DNA of 64,000 nt from Frigoriglobus tundricola (GTDB taxonomy: Bacteria; Planctomycetota; Planctomycetia; Gemmatales; Gemmataceae), in assembly GCF_013128195.2 (NCBI RefSeq), contig NZ_CP053452.2, positions 9,734,001-9,798,000 on the forward strand, in the 5' to 3' direction. The translations under genes and the position numbers were made by a program. Shown piece after piece: positions 47,801 to 55,830 of this stretch. The first letter of the stretch is position 1. The number at the start of each line of letters is the position of its first letter. Under the pieces are notes generated by a model. It ran no database searches, had not been told where the DNA came from, and saw only the letters and a list, made by a program, of their open reading frames with translations.

Positions 47801-49056
47801 TGCCGCCGGCAGATGCCGCACCGCTGGTAACCGCGGTTCTGGAGAGCGACGCGGGCGACCCTTGGACCGTGACCGCGGCCCTCAGTTCCGCCGGGGAGTG
47901 CGGGTTCCAGGTGCTCGGCGCTCTCACCACGGCCGGCCGGCGCCCGAGCCCCCTGATCGTTGCCCGCCTCGCAACAATGGTCGGGGCCAAGGGCGATCCG
48001 AAGGAAATCGCGGGCGTGTTGGAACTCGTCGCCGAAGCACGAGCCGCCGGCGCCGAACCGGCGCTCCTCGACGGGTTGGGGCAAGGGATGCGCGGATCGA
48101 AATTGCCCCTTGCCGCGTGGTGGGCCGCGCCGCCGGCCGAAGCGGCCCCGGCGATGCCGAAGCTCCGTGAGCGGTTCGCCGCGGCGGCATCCGTCGTTCG
48201 CAACGAGAAGGCGGAGCTGGAAGAGCGCGTGCGGTCTGCGGCGCTGTTGGCCTATGGCCCGTTCGGCGATGCGGCTTCTCTGGCCGACGCGCTCTCGCCC
48301 GGCACCCCCAACGAGGTTCAGCTCGCCATCATTAAAGCGCTCGCGGTTCACACGGACCCGAAGGTCGCCGACCTGCTCCTGAACACCTGGACCGGCTACG
48401 GCCCTGCGGTTCGGCGCGAAGCGCTGGAAGCGCTGCTCGCCCGCGCCGATCGCGTCCTCAAGCTGCTCGACGCGGTGGAAGCCAAGAAGGTCGCCCCGAG
48501 CGAGTTCTCGCTGGCTCAGACGCAGCAGCTCCACGCGCACCCCAACACGCAGGTGCGCACCCGAGCCGCGGCCGTCCTCACACGCGCCACCGACGCGGAC
48601 CGCGCGAAAGTGGTGAAGAGCTACGCCGCCGCCCTCGAACTGAAGGCCGACGCGGTTCGGGGTAAGGCCGTCTTTAAGCGGAGCTGTGCCGCGTGCCACC
48701 GGCTCGACGGGGCGGGGGCGGACGTGGGCGCGAACCTGTTGGCGGCACTGCCCAACAAGTCCGGCGCGGACCTGTTGGTTGCGGTGTTTGATCCGAACCG
48801 GGAAGTCGACCCGCGGTACGTGTCATACCAGGTGGTCACGACCGACGAGCGCGTGCTGACCGGGATCGTCGCCGCCGAAACACCGACCGGTATCACGTTG
48901 CGCCGCGCCGACGGTAAAGAGGACGTGATCCTTCGGGCGAACATTGCGTCCTTGCGCTCGACGGCGCTGTCGCTGATGCCCGTCGGGCTGGAGAAGGAAC
49001 TCACGCCGCAGGACGTGGCGGATCTGTTCGCGTACCTGCGAGCCGCGGGAAAATGA
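44815..49056 (+). CDS. Ceramidase-like / PVC-type dehydrogenase / HEAT / cytochrome c fusion
   Basis: 1,413 residues, intact, from GTG 44815. Signal peptide MKPLLALVALFVLAGPVLAGA. Ceramidase-like domain at about 25-440: VTTDLIGIPRALGDLVAAEV, SASHTHCGPVIRENLSDMYP, GYACHNTTLDG, FWTGCGGDANPNPRRKR, GYANDVMAYIPSARVLKEGGYE. From about 467, a PVC-type membrane-bound dehydrogenase (TIGR02604-like) beta-propeller: RPPDGFQIDLVACEPAVVDP, RLFVCEMRGYPNGG, DGDGVYETVTTFAEGL, RPVHLSTGPDGALYVLDFYRE. A helical HEAT-like region covers about 880-1270. The end is a cytochrome c with C1291-A-A-C1294-H1295 and a downstream Met (SLMPVGLE). Exported, probably periplasmic. It is unusual in joining an amidase-like and an electron-transfer module; both are coupled to the ceramidase-like gene upstream. 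Confidence 0.88.
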   Translation: MKPLLALVALFVLAGPVLAGAAPAFKAGVATKIITPTEPVWMAGYAARTRPADGKIHDLYAKALCLEDSTGKRIVLVTTDLIGIPRALGDLVAAEVEKAHGITRDELILSASHTHCGPVIRENLSDMYPLTIDDAVKVEAYTEQLRVALVAVIGASLKDRKPVDLKYGAGKATFATNRRESTAQGVVIGRNPAGPVDHTVPVLVAEGAGGKPVAIVFGYACHNTTLDGMQWCGDYAGFAQLAVEKAAPGAVGMFWTGCGGDANPNPRRKRELCEQHGKELAEAVTGALKAAQPITGTFATGYEKIALKFESVPTKQQLGADLLSKTLAVRRRAERLLKELEVGGKIADTYDHYPVQAWRLGDQVLLVALGGEVVIDYLLRLKKDVPTSRALWVMGYANDVMAYIPSARVLKEGGYEADSSQIYYGMPGKWSPAIEDAITGKAKELATRVSELPKPPGPLSPKEERDSFRPPDGFQIDLVACEPAVVDPVAMCFDAKGRLFVCEMRGYPNGGVGTGPETRGKVKCLVDKDGDGVYETVTTFAEGLRFPMGITPYKNGVIVAVAPDLVYLEDTDGDGRADKTTVLYTGFNQANIQQMVNGLQWGMDNWIYGIAGSDGGTVTSPQTPKMAAVVLRNRGFRFKPWEPGGLEPTSSGGQYGLSADDYQHWFTATNSQHLRQIVLPDHYLKRNPYLAVPTVTLDIPEHGAAAKVFRISPFEPWRVERTTRRAGSPDARRFPTTELVPGGYITSACSPLIYTAGAFPREFHGNNFVCDPANNIVHCERLTDKGAVFSAARAYADREFLASTDTWFRPVHLSTGPDGALYVLDFYREVIETPLSLPEDIKRQLNLESRGRGRIWRIAPKDLVPPKGLDLSALNTTQRVDELAASNSWRRLTAERLLIEKHDKGAAGPIRDRLPKAKGAPSLAALLWTLHGLGELQAADLKVAYSDPEAGNREQALRLSEAFFKTVPEVRAQAAKLVDDPAPRVRFQLALSAGALPPADAAPLVTAVLESDAGDPWTVTAALSSAGECGFQVLGALTTAGRRPSPLIVARLATMVGAKGDPKEIAGVLELVAEARAAGAEPALLDGLGQGMRGSKLPLAAWWAAPPAEAAPAMPKLRERFAAAASVVRNEKAELEERVRSAALLAYGPFGDAASLADALSPGTPNEVQLAIIKALAVHTDPKVADLLLNTWTGYGPAVRREALEALLARADRVLKLLDAVEAKKVAPSEFSLAQTQQLHAHPNTQVRTRAAAVLTRATDADRAKVVKSYAAALELKADAVRGKAVFKRSCAACHRLDGAGADVGANLLAALPNKSGADLLVAVFDPNREVDPRYVSYQVVTTDERVLTGIVAAETPTGITLRRADGKEDVILRANIASLRSTALSLMPVGLEKELTPQDVADLFAYLRAAGK

Positions 49057-49299
49057 CGAGAAGAGCGCACCACCAAGGCACGAAGCAGAAGACAGAAGAG
49101 CCACCACAAATACCTGGAACCGGCTCGGTGCTTCGTCCCCCCACCGTCAAGAAGAGCTACGCCTGTCGGTACGGCGCACGGGGCCCCCGTGGAAGCGGGC
49201 TCCTTCTTAGCGGTGAGGATAGCCGATTGGAGCCGGACCTGCTCGCCTCTCGCGCCGCTGGCTCCGGGGTCGATGCCGACCTGCACGATGCCGCCAGAT

Positions 49300-49419
49300 C
49301 ACCGCTCTTTCCCGATGGGCGGAACACCGACGGCCGAGCAACTACTCGACCGGTTGCCGGATCGTTGCGTGTTGCACCAGGCGCGAAGTCAACCCGTCCG
49401 AGATGCTACCGCCCCTTGA
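49300..49419 (+). pseudogene. IS66-family C-terminal remnant
   Basis: The plus-strand frame reads TPTAEQLLDRLPDRCVLHQA then RSQPVRDATAP and stop. This matches the tail of IS66 transposases and the copy at 17.8-18.0 kb (LLEWLPDRWLLNRARNQPIRD). Only about 30 residues survive. Upstream, 49057-49299, are fragments of the CACAAAG-type repeat wording but no gene. Confidence 0.55.
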
Positions 49420-49615
49420 ACCCGCGACCCGAGCACGCGAGTGAGAAAGCGGAGCGCCGACCGTGCCCCGCTCGTTCGTCTTGCCGCGCCCAATGTCCGG
49501 CACCCGCGGCGTGCGCCACTCGAAGGCCGACCGGGCCGCGATCGTTGTGAACACGTCGAAGGTGTTCTCCGGTCCGTCGCGCGGGATGCGCGCGGGCGGC
49601 CGTGCCCGTCTGGGG

Positions 49616-50644
49616 TCAATAATCTCCGAACACTTCACCGCCCGCGCGGGTGCCGAGCGCACGCCACGTCACCGCGTCGACGCCGTTGCGGACGAACCGC
49701 ACCGACCCGTCGCCGAGGAGCGCGTTGACCCCGCCGGTGTGGTAGCTGCGGGCCGCCGCTTGGCCGGGGTTGTGCGAGGCGTTGCTACAGTCCCACCGGC
49801 TGTCGTTCGGCAGCAGGTGGTGGTTGTAGTTGCAGTCGGCGTAGTGGCCGTTCATCCATTTCGCCCCGCGCATACTCGACCACACCCCGCCGCTTCCGTT
49901 CGCACAGTTGGCGTCGCTGGTGACGGTGCTGCCCGGGAGGGTCAGCACTTATCGGGCCGCGTCCGTCGGGGCCGCTCCCGAGACGCCGGGCGCGCCGGTG
50001 CCCATCGTACTCTCGCTGAACGCGACCGTGTTCGACAAGCCGTCCGTCACGTCGGCGATCCGAACCGGCGCCTGTCCGAACAGCCCGTCGCTCGTTTTGT
50101 ACTGGCCCCAGTAGGTGCCGGTGTTGTCCGCGCTGCCGTCCCCGCTGCCGATGCACGCAACATAGTTCGTACCGGCGTAACGATCCGTCGTCGAGACGGC
50201 GCCGGACGATTGGGTGGCGAACGCGCTCGGGTTTTGCCCGTTCATCGGGTCACTCGGGCACACGTACAGCTTCACGGGAGTGATAGACGCCAGATAGTTA
50301 CCCGGCGGAAGCGGATAGACCGCGGGATTGGAGTTGTACAAGGGCACCTGGGTCACATCGACGTTACGGCCGAGGTTGTCCTGCTCGATGTACGCCAGGA
50401 TGCGGGCCTGAGCGGACACGACCAGCGGGTAGGCGGCCCGCCCGGGTGGGAAGTTGGTGTTCGCCCCCTCGTAGTTGTGCAGGGCCAGCCCGACCTGCTT
50501 CAAGTTGTTCTGGCACTTCAAGCGTGCGGCGGCCTCGCGCACCTTCTGGACGGCGGGCAACAGCAGCCCGATGAGGATCGCAATGATCGCGATCACCACC
50601 AGCAGTTCGATCAGCGTGAAGCCCGTGTGGCGGGTCTTCGTCAT
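49616..50644 (-). pseudogene. DUF1559 prepilin-like protein interrupted by an in-frame stop
   Basis: ATG 50644 (GGAGATACACCT before it) opens [20 protein letters not shown], the type IV prepilin-like processing site [14 protein letters not shown] plus membrane helix, then [20 protein letters not shown] and [14 protein letters not shown], the DUF1559 start. After residue 231 ([10 protein letters not shown]) a TAA at 49949-49951 breaks the frame. The same frame continues LTLPGSTVTSDANCANGSGG through NHHLLPNDSRWDCSN to YHTGGVNALLGDGSVRFVRN, the family's H-x9-DG closing motif. Total 342 residues is the normal family length, so this is one gene with a nonsense codon. The family is secreted or surface-exposed, function unknown. 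Follows the DUF4198 gene by 51 bases. Confidence 0.88.
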
Positions 50645-50695
50645 AGGTGTATCTCCGGGGTTGAGTGTTTTCGGATCCGAGTGCCGCGACGCGGG

Positions 50696-51499
50696 TCAGT
50701 CGCCGCAGCAGGGGCACTTCTCCGGTACGAACACGGTCAGCGTGGCCGAGTACAGGGTCGCCTCGTAGCCCTCGCCCCGGTCCGCGCGGGGGTGGTGCGC
50801 GACGACGAGGTAGTAGTTGCCGGTTTTGGGGGTAAACACGGCCCGCCCGTCCGGTCCGGTGGTGCGATCGTGTTCGGGGTCGGCACCCTCCTTCAGAGCC
50901 GTACCCCGCGGGACGAATGACACCTTCGTACCGGCAAGTGGCTTGCCCTCGAACAGCAGTTTCACCTTGATCGGGGTGCCCGGACCCATCGGGACCACCG
51001 GGTTCGTTTCGGGCACCAGTTCGAGCTTGTGCCCGAGCGGCTCGTCGTACCCCCGCTGATCCTTGGCCACCTTGTCGAGCGAATCGCTGACCACGAAGAA
51101 CGCCTTCGCGCTGCGGACCGACCGAACCGGCTTGCCGTGGGTGACGACCGCGTCGGAGCGCTGGGCGGCCACGTACAGGCCGGGTTTGGCGGCCACGAAC
51201 TTGGCCGAGTGGAACCCCTCCTTCGGGGCGTACCCGAGGTCGGCGGCGTCGGGCTTGAGGTCGTATTTCTTGCCGCCCGGGGCGATCACCTCGAACGTCT
51301 GGATTGCGTCCGCGGAGAGCTTGCCGGCGACCTTGAAATCGCGGTGATCGTTACCGTGGTTGCCGAGCAACAAGTCGATGTGGATCGCGTCCCCGGTGCG
51401 AACGATGTTGGTGTTCGTTTGCACCCAGGTGTCGTGGGCCGGTGCGGATCCGACGGCGGTGGCGAGTACGGCGGCCAGTGTCTGGACGTAACGGCTCAT
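50696..51499 (-). CDS. DUF4198-family exported protein
   Basis: 267 residues from ATG 51499; the longer frame upstream lacks family sequence. Signal peptide MSRYVQTLAAVLATAVGSAPA; the mature protein begins HDTWVQTNTNIVRTGDAIHI, a characteristic DUF4198 opening (HDxW). Beta-sandwich strands follow: KEGFHSAKFVAAKPGLYVAA and GTPIKVKLLFEGKPLAGTKV, then TTGPDGRAVFTPKTGNYYLVVAHH, a carboxypeptidase-regulatory-like layout, ending in KCPCCGD. The family is often near metal transport genes, but none is visible here. The His at the mature N terminus and the C-terminal Cys pair could bind metal; that is inference. Middle gene of a three-gene minus-strand run. Confidence 0.85.
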   Translation of the reverse strand: MSRYVQTLAAVLATAVGSAPAHDTWVQTNTNIVRTGDAIHIDLLLGNHGNDHRDFKVAGKLSADAIQTFEVIAPGGKKYDLKPDAADLGYAPKEGFHSAKFVAAKPGLYVAAQRSDAVVTHGKPVRSVRSAKAFFVVSDSLDKVAKDQRGYDEPLGHKLELVPETNPVVPMGPGTPIKVKLLFEGKPLAGTKVSFVPRGTALKEGADPEHDRTTGPDGRAVFTPKTGNYYLVVAHHPRADRGEGYEATLYSATLTVFVPEKCPCCGD

Positions 51500-51717
51500 G
51501 CGAGGGCTCCTAAAAGGGTTGGACGCGTGCGGGTCCGTCACGACCCTGAAACGGGCCGGACGGCTAACGGCGACGGCACGGGAACCCACGCGCGGCCGTA
51601 CCGGGGGTGCGGGGCGCGCGAATCGGCACGTGCGCGTCGGGACTAGATCCCGACGAACGCGCGAGCGCCGTGCGCGGACCCGCGGTCGGATGTCCGTGTG
51701 GGTCTGGGGGAACGCGG

Positions 51718-52422
51718 TCAGTCACGCGGGGGCGGGGTCGGAGGGGCGTGAGCGACGGGAACAGCCCGGTTGGAGCGCGGGGACGGGTGGCGGTCACGGT
51801 TCGGCGGGTCGAGCCGAATCGGGGACAGATCGGGAACGACGGCAGGGTCGAGCATGAGCAGCGCGGCCGGCCCGTGTCCCCGGCACTTCTGGGCGAAGAC
51901 ACCCGCCACCCAACGAGCCCCGAGCTCTTCCGGGCGGGGGCGGGTCTGTTCGCAGCACTCGGATGCGGAATCGGCGGGACAGGCGGGGCCATCAGCGGCG
52001 GCCACGGCCGCACATGACGGCCTCCCGGCGCCCCGCGTCGATGCCGGCTTTCGCGCCTCACAGCACGGCGCCGCGGTCGCGTGTGTCGGTTCGCTTTCCG
52101 AGCGGTACGGCGGCTTTATTTTCGGAGGCGGGGCGGGTCGTGACTTGCGGGATTCGACCAGTGCGCGGGCATGACCGGGCGGCTCGATCCCGTTCTCTTC
52201 CGCCCAGTGGAGTTTCTCTTCGATGGTGAAGCAGCAGCAGTCGCCTTTCCAACACTCGTTGTAAGTGAGGCACCCGCAGGGGCGGCTCTGACAGGGGAAC
52301 GGCCGGGAGCCGTCCTTCGACGTGCCGGCGGACAGTAGGGGAAGAGGGAAGCCGAACGTGGTCAGCAGGTGGCACAGAAGCGCCCCCCCCGCCGCGCCGC
52401 GCCTCCAGCCACCCGTCCGCAT
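51718..52422 (-). CDS. Cysteine-rich exported protein, planctomycete-type, unknown function
   Basis: 234 residues from ATG 52422. After a hydrophobic start (GGALLCHLLTTFGFPLPLLS, signal-like) comes a dense cysteine motif: PFPCQSRPCGCLTYNECWKG, DCCCFTIEEKLHWAEENGIE, PPGHARALVESRK. The spacing suggests metal binding. The latter half is low-complexity (Pro, Arg, Ala) with further cysteines CCEARK and SECCEQ, and LLMLDPAVVPDL near the end. I recognise the motif as recurring in planctomycete genomes but know no function. First gene of the run with DUF4198 and DUF1559, 218 bases upstream of the former. Confidence 0.7.
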   Translation of the reverse strand: MRTGGWRRGAAGGALLCHLLTTFGFPLPLLSAGTSKDGSRPFPCQSRPCGCLTYNECWKGDCCCFTIEEKLHWAEENGIEPPGHARALVESRKSRPAPPPKIKPPYRSESEPTHATAAPCCEARKPASTRGAGRPSCAAVAAADGPACPADSASECCEQTRPRPEELGARWVAGVFAQKCRGHGPAALLMLDPAVVPDLSPIRLDPPNRDRHPSPRSNRAVPVAHAPPTPPPRD

Positions 52423-52858
52423 CGCGAAACGCCCTCGCCCCTCAAGCAACCGCCAAACGACAACTTACGCGTTCGTGCTCCCGTTACCAGAGCCCCCTGC
52501 GGTGAGCGGCCGAGGGGTCGGGCTCGACACGAATCGACTCCGTTCGAGCGTACCGGAACGTGCCCCGCGCCCACCATTTCATGCCTTCTTAGCGTCGGGC
52601 CTGCCACTTTCGATGACACACGATGCACGGGCCGTTGCGCCGGCACTCTTGAGACCAGCCACCACAAAGTTCTTGACCTCCTTCTCCACTTGGAACGTCG
52701 GCCCCATCGATCGTCGGGCTGAAAAAGATGTTCTGGCGGGCGCGGACGGACCGAGCCGGACGACGGCGGCATGTTCGAGCGAACGATCGGCACCCCGGCC
52801 AAATTACGAGTGGCCCCGATTCACGGACCCGCGCGGGCCGGGGCCTCTTCGTTCGGCC

Positions 52859-53515
52859 TCAGGATGAGATGGTTTTGATGCTGATGGTGATATCTTGCCA
52901 GCTCAGCCCGTCGGTCCGCCCGGACCACGCCCCGCAGCGGACGGATTCGACAGGCAGGCCCGCGGCGGCGTGCATCTCCCGCACGCGCGTTTGGCTGAAC
53001 GCGACGGCCGCTTCGGCCACGCTCGGCACGTCCACGCGGCAGCAGCCGAACTCGTGGGCGAAGGTGTGAGCGATCCTGCCCGAGGCGATCAGAGTGGCCG
53101 TCTCGTCGCTGAGGAGGAAATAGGTGATCAGGGCGTGACCACCCGGGCGCAACACCCGGGTCACTTCGGAGAGATCGTTCACCGTGGCGGCCGGGAGCAA
53201 GTGGGTGAAGACGGACGTGAGGAACGCGAAATCGAAGGTGCCGGAATCGAACGGGAACCGGTACTCACTCGCCGGCGTTTGCCCGCGGGGGTTGTACCGG
53301 TCGTTGCGCACGTCGGCGTGGTGGAACCGGAAGTTCGGGTGCCTGCCGTACGCGCGCTGGCACCAGCGCACCGACTCGCCCACGATTTCGAGCCCCGCAT
53401 ACGTTCCGGACGTGAGATAGGTGGTTAGTGGGATCGCCATTCGCCCCGTCCCGGACCCCACATCCAAGACGCGCTCCGTGGGCTGAAGCCCGCACAGGTC
53501 GCGGAAATTGCCCAT
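52859..53515 (-). CDS. Class I SAM-dependent methyltransferase (N terminus extends upstream)
   Basis: 218 residues from ATG 53515. Motif I VLDVGSGTGRMAIPLTTYL, acidic end of strand 2 (GLEIVGES), FRFHHADVRND, motif post-II DFAFLTSVFTHLLP, and RPGGHALITYFLLSDE identify a Rossmann methyltransferase. The same frame upstream is clearly protein: LLRPYRTVQDAIGRR, TGRIPPLVPPKWLHSVGHA, DSLGAGTEF. Homologues usually start there, yet no ATG/GTG/TTG is present before a stop at about 53715. Either the start was lost by a small indel near 53640-53700 or a rare start is used. Substrate unknown. No partner genes. Confidence 0.8.
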   Translation of the reverse strand: MGNFRDLCGLQPTERVLDVGSGTGRMAIPLTTYLTSGTYAGLEIVGESVRWCQRAYGRHPNFRFHHADVRNDRYNPRGQTPASEYRFPFDSGTFDFAFLTSVFTHLLPAATVNDLSEVTRVLRPGGHALITYFLLSDETATLIASGRIAHTFAHEFGCCRVDVPSVAEAAVAFSQTRVREMHAAAGLPVESVRCGAWSGRTDGLSWQDITISIKTISS

Positions 53516-53936
53516 GAATTCGGTACCGGCCCCGAGGGAGTCGGCGTGGCCGACGCTGTGCAGCCATTTCGGCGGAACGAGCGGGGGGATCCTTCCCGTG
53601 CGGCGCCCGATCGCGTCCTGGACTGTGCGATAAGGGCGCAGGAGTACCCGGCCGGAGGCGGTGGGCGGTGGGGCGGTGCCGAGGCCCGATTTGGAGCGTG
53701 GACATGGGAAGGCTCACGGGGTGGAGTGGCTCCTCCCGACTACGATACGAATCACTCTACAACCGGGAACGTGATCGCGTCGTGGCTGACGGTGCACGCG
53801 CCCGGACGCACCCGTCGGCGCCGGGCCAGTCCGCGGGTCCCCGGCGGTCGGGCATATGCACCTCACGCAGCGTGGTTGAGACGGGCGCGGGTCCACTTCA
53901 GACTCGCGGCGACGTGGACCTCGTCGCGCCCGCGGA

Positions 53937-54312
53937 TCACGACGCGGCGACGAGGAGCGGGCGGGCGAACCGCTCGGTGAACGCCTCGGCCGGGCAGAGG
54001 ACCATGTGACGGAACCCGCACCAGGGGATGGACCGCACCTCGTGGATCTGATTGCCAGCAAGGACGACCGCTTCGGCGCCGGCGCCGGTGGGGTCGATCA
54101 GGAAGAGGTGCGCTCCGGGCGCGTCGCCGACCCCAGTCCCGCCCGTACCGGCGCCCGGGACCACGGCATCGAGTTCCCGGGCGTGCGGGTCCGCCGGTTC
54201 TGCGCGCGGATGAGGCGGGCGCGCTCCGGCTGACCGTGCTCGTCGAGCCCGCGGGAGAACGCGGGTCGCGGGGTCCGTGCGGATCGCGCGCGTGAACGCG
54301 GGCGCGTCATCC
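53937..54312 (-). pseudogene. TIGR02996-domain gene remnant
   Basis: On the minus strand one frame gives TDDAPAFTRAIRTDPATRVLP and the next gives GLDEHGQPERARLIRAQNRR. Together they are the Gemmata-typical TIGR02996 domain (FLRAI..DP...RLVYADWLDE.G.PERAEFIR.Q) with the central RLVYADW deleted and a frame change. The ATG is also gone. The remainder, to the stop at 53937 (HLFLIDPTGAGAEAVVLAGN), is open but unrecognised. Confidence 0.6.
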
Positions 54313-54674
54313 GTCTCACCTCGGCCGGGCAATGGCCGACGGTTGATTACGAAGGGGGAGGTTGACCGGATGAAAAAGTGGCGGGCCGCGGGCCGACGGC
54401 CGGTGCGGACGAAGAGGCAGTAACAGTGCCCGCGGTCGTTGCAGTGGTTCTGAACAGGCGGGCGGCTCCACCGCACCTCACCCGCCGGTCGCCGCACCCC
54501 TCTTCGGGATCGTGCCCACACACCCGCAGGCTTCGGGGCGCGCGAGTCGAACCGGTTTTTGAACGGAGCGTCTGCCATGGGAACTCCTCGCGGGTACGGT
54601 ATACTGCGGTCGAATGCGCTGCTCAACCGGGCCACAGCTGAGGGCCGAAGTTCCGAAGGAAAGGATTCCATCGC

Positions 54675-55331
54675 GTGTCTCAGGAATTTACCGGCACATT
54701 GCTGGTGATCGTTGCCGGCCTGTTTCCGGTCATCAACCCGCCGGGCGCCGGGTTCATCATTCTGTCCCTGGTCCCGGACGCGACCCCGGCCCAGCGGGCC
54801 GACCTGGCCCGGCGGATCACGGTCAACAGCTTCCTGCTCCTGCTCGGCGCGCTCTCGATCGGTGCGTACGTGCTGTCCTTCTTCGGGGTCTCGATCCCGG
54901 TGCTCCGCGTCGCGGGCGGCATCGTGATCGGTAGCGCCGGGTGGAACCTGCTGCACTCGTCGGCCGACGAGAAGAAGGCCCACGCGGTCCCGCCGGACGC
55001 GACCACGAACCTCGCCGAGCAGGCGTTCTACCCCCTGACCCTGCCGATCACCGTCGGCCCCGGCTCGATCGCCGTGGCGATCGCACTGGCGACCGGTTCG
55101 CCCGGTCACGGGCTGACGGCCCTGAACCTCGCCGCCGTGGGCGTGGCGCTCCTGGTCCTGTGCGCCAGCATCTATCTGTGTGTGCGGTACGCCGCCGCCG
55201 TGGAGCGCCTGCTGGGGGCGGTTGGCTCGCGCGTCGCCATGAGACTGTTCGCGTTTATTCTGTTTTGCATCGGTGTTCAGATCTTCTGGCTCGGCTTGGC
55301 AGAGCTCCTCGGGTCGCTCCCTGGAAAGTGA
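54675..55331 (+). CDS. MarC-family integral membrane protein
   Basis: 218 residues from GTG 54675 (GAAGGAAAGG upstream). Six membrane spans at about 8-28, 42-65, 70-90, 115-135, 145-165 and 190-212. The family pattern is visible as FPVINPPGAGFIILSLVPDA in the first loop, RVAGGIVIGSAGWNLL, and FYPLTLPITVGPGSIAVAIA, the diagnostic P-L-x-P-x-T-x-G-P-G-S/T motif, repeating the first half in an inverted-repeat fold. MarC proteins were once linked to multiple antibiotic resistance, but that role was not supported and the transported molecule is unknown. TATACT at 54600-54605 could be a -10 box. Stand-alone gene. Confidence 0.9.
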   Translation: MSQEFTGTLLVIVAGLFPVINPPGAGFIILSLVPDATPAQRADLARRITVNSFLLLLGALSIGAYVLSFFGVSIPVLRVAGGIVIGSAGWNLLHSSADEKKAHAVPPDATTNLAEQAFYPLTLPITVGPGSIAVAIALATGSPGHGLTALNLAAVGVALLVLCASIYLCVRYAAAVERLLGAVGSRVAMRLFAFILFCIGVQIFWLGLAELLGSLPGK

Positions 55332-55584
55332 CCGGGTGCGACAGCACCTGGTGCGCCGCGCCCTCGACGCGCGGCCCGCCAATTGCCTTCCCCCATGTGG
55401 AACGGCTCACCGCGGGCGGCCCGGGTGCGCTGGTGTTCGCCGCCCGCAGCGCCACCGGGTGCGGACCCCGGCGGTGTCATTCGGTTGCCGTGAGGGCGGC
55501 GCGGGTGAGCGAGGAGTACTCCCCCGCCCGCTCGCGTTCTGGGGCTTGCAACGGGCGCCGGAGCGGTAACGCTGCGGGCGACCG

Positions 55585-55830
55585 GTGACCATAGCGGAGT
55601 GGCTGGCGTGTGACGACCCGTTCCTGATGTTTGAGGAGCTCCGCTCGCGCCGAGGGCCGCGGCATCTTCGTTGGTTGCGGCCCGACGCTCGCGGTACGCG
55701 AGCGAGTGGAAGTCGCGGCTCCTCGCCGCGGCACACTGCCGCCGGGTCAGGCACCTCGTTCCTGCGGCAGCGGCCCGGCAGTGTGTTGAAGCGGCGGAGC
55801 GATACGCGGGCGGGGAGCGCGGTGACATCG
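55585..55830 (+). pseudogene. Decayed Gemmata-type 'EAEWLACxDP' paralogue
   Basis: GTG 55585 opens TIAEWLACDDPFLMFEELRS, then, after a frame change near 55665, VAARRSRYASEWKSRLLAAA, HCRRVRHLVPAAAARQCVEA and AERYAGGE. This is the order of a large Gemmata paralogous family (T.AEWLAC.DP.PML..L......RKLRLFA.ACCRR....L......A.E..ERYADG). One frame is broken and the rest of the gene is missing. Confidence 0.5.
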
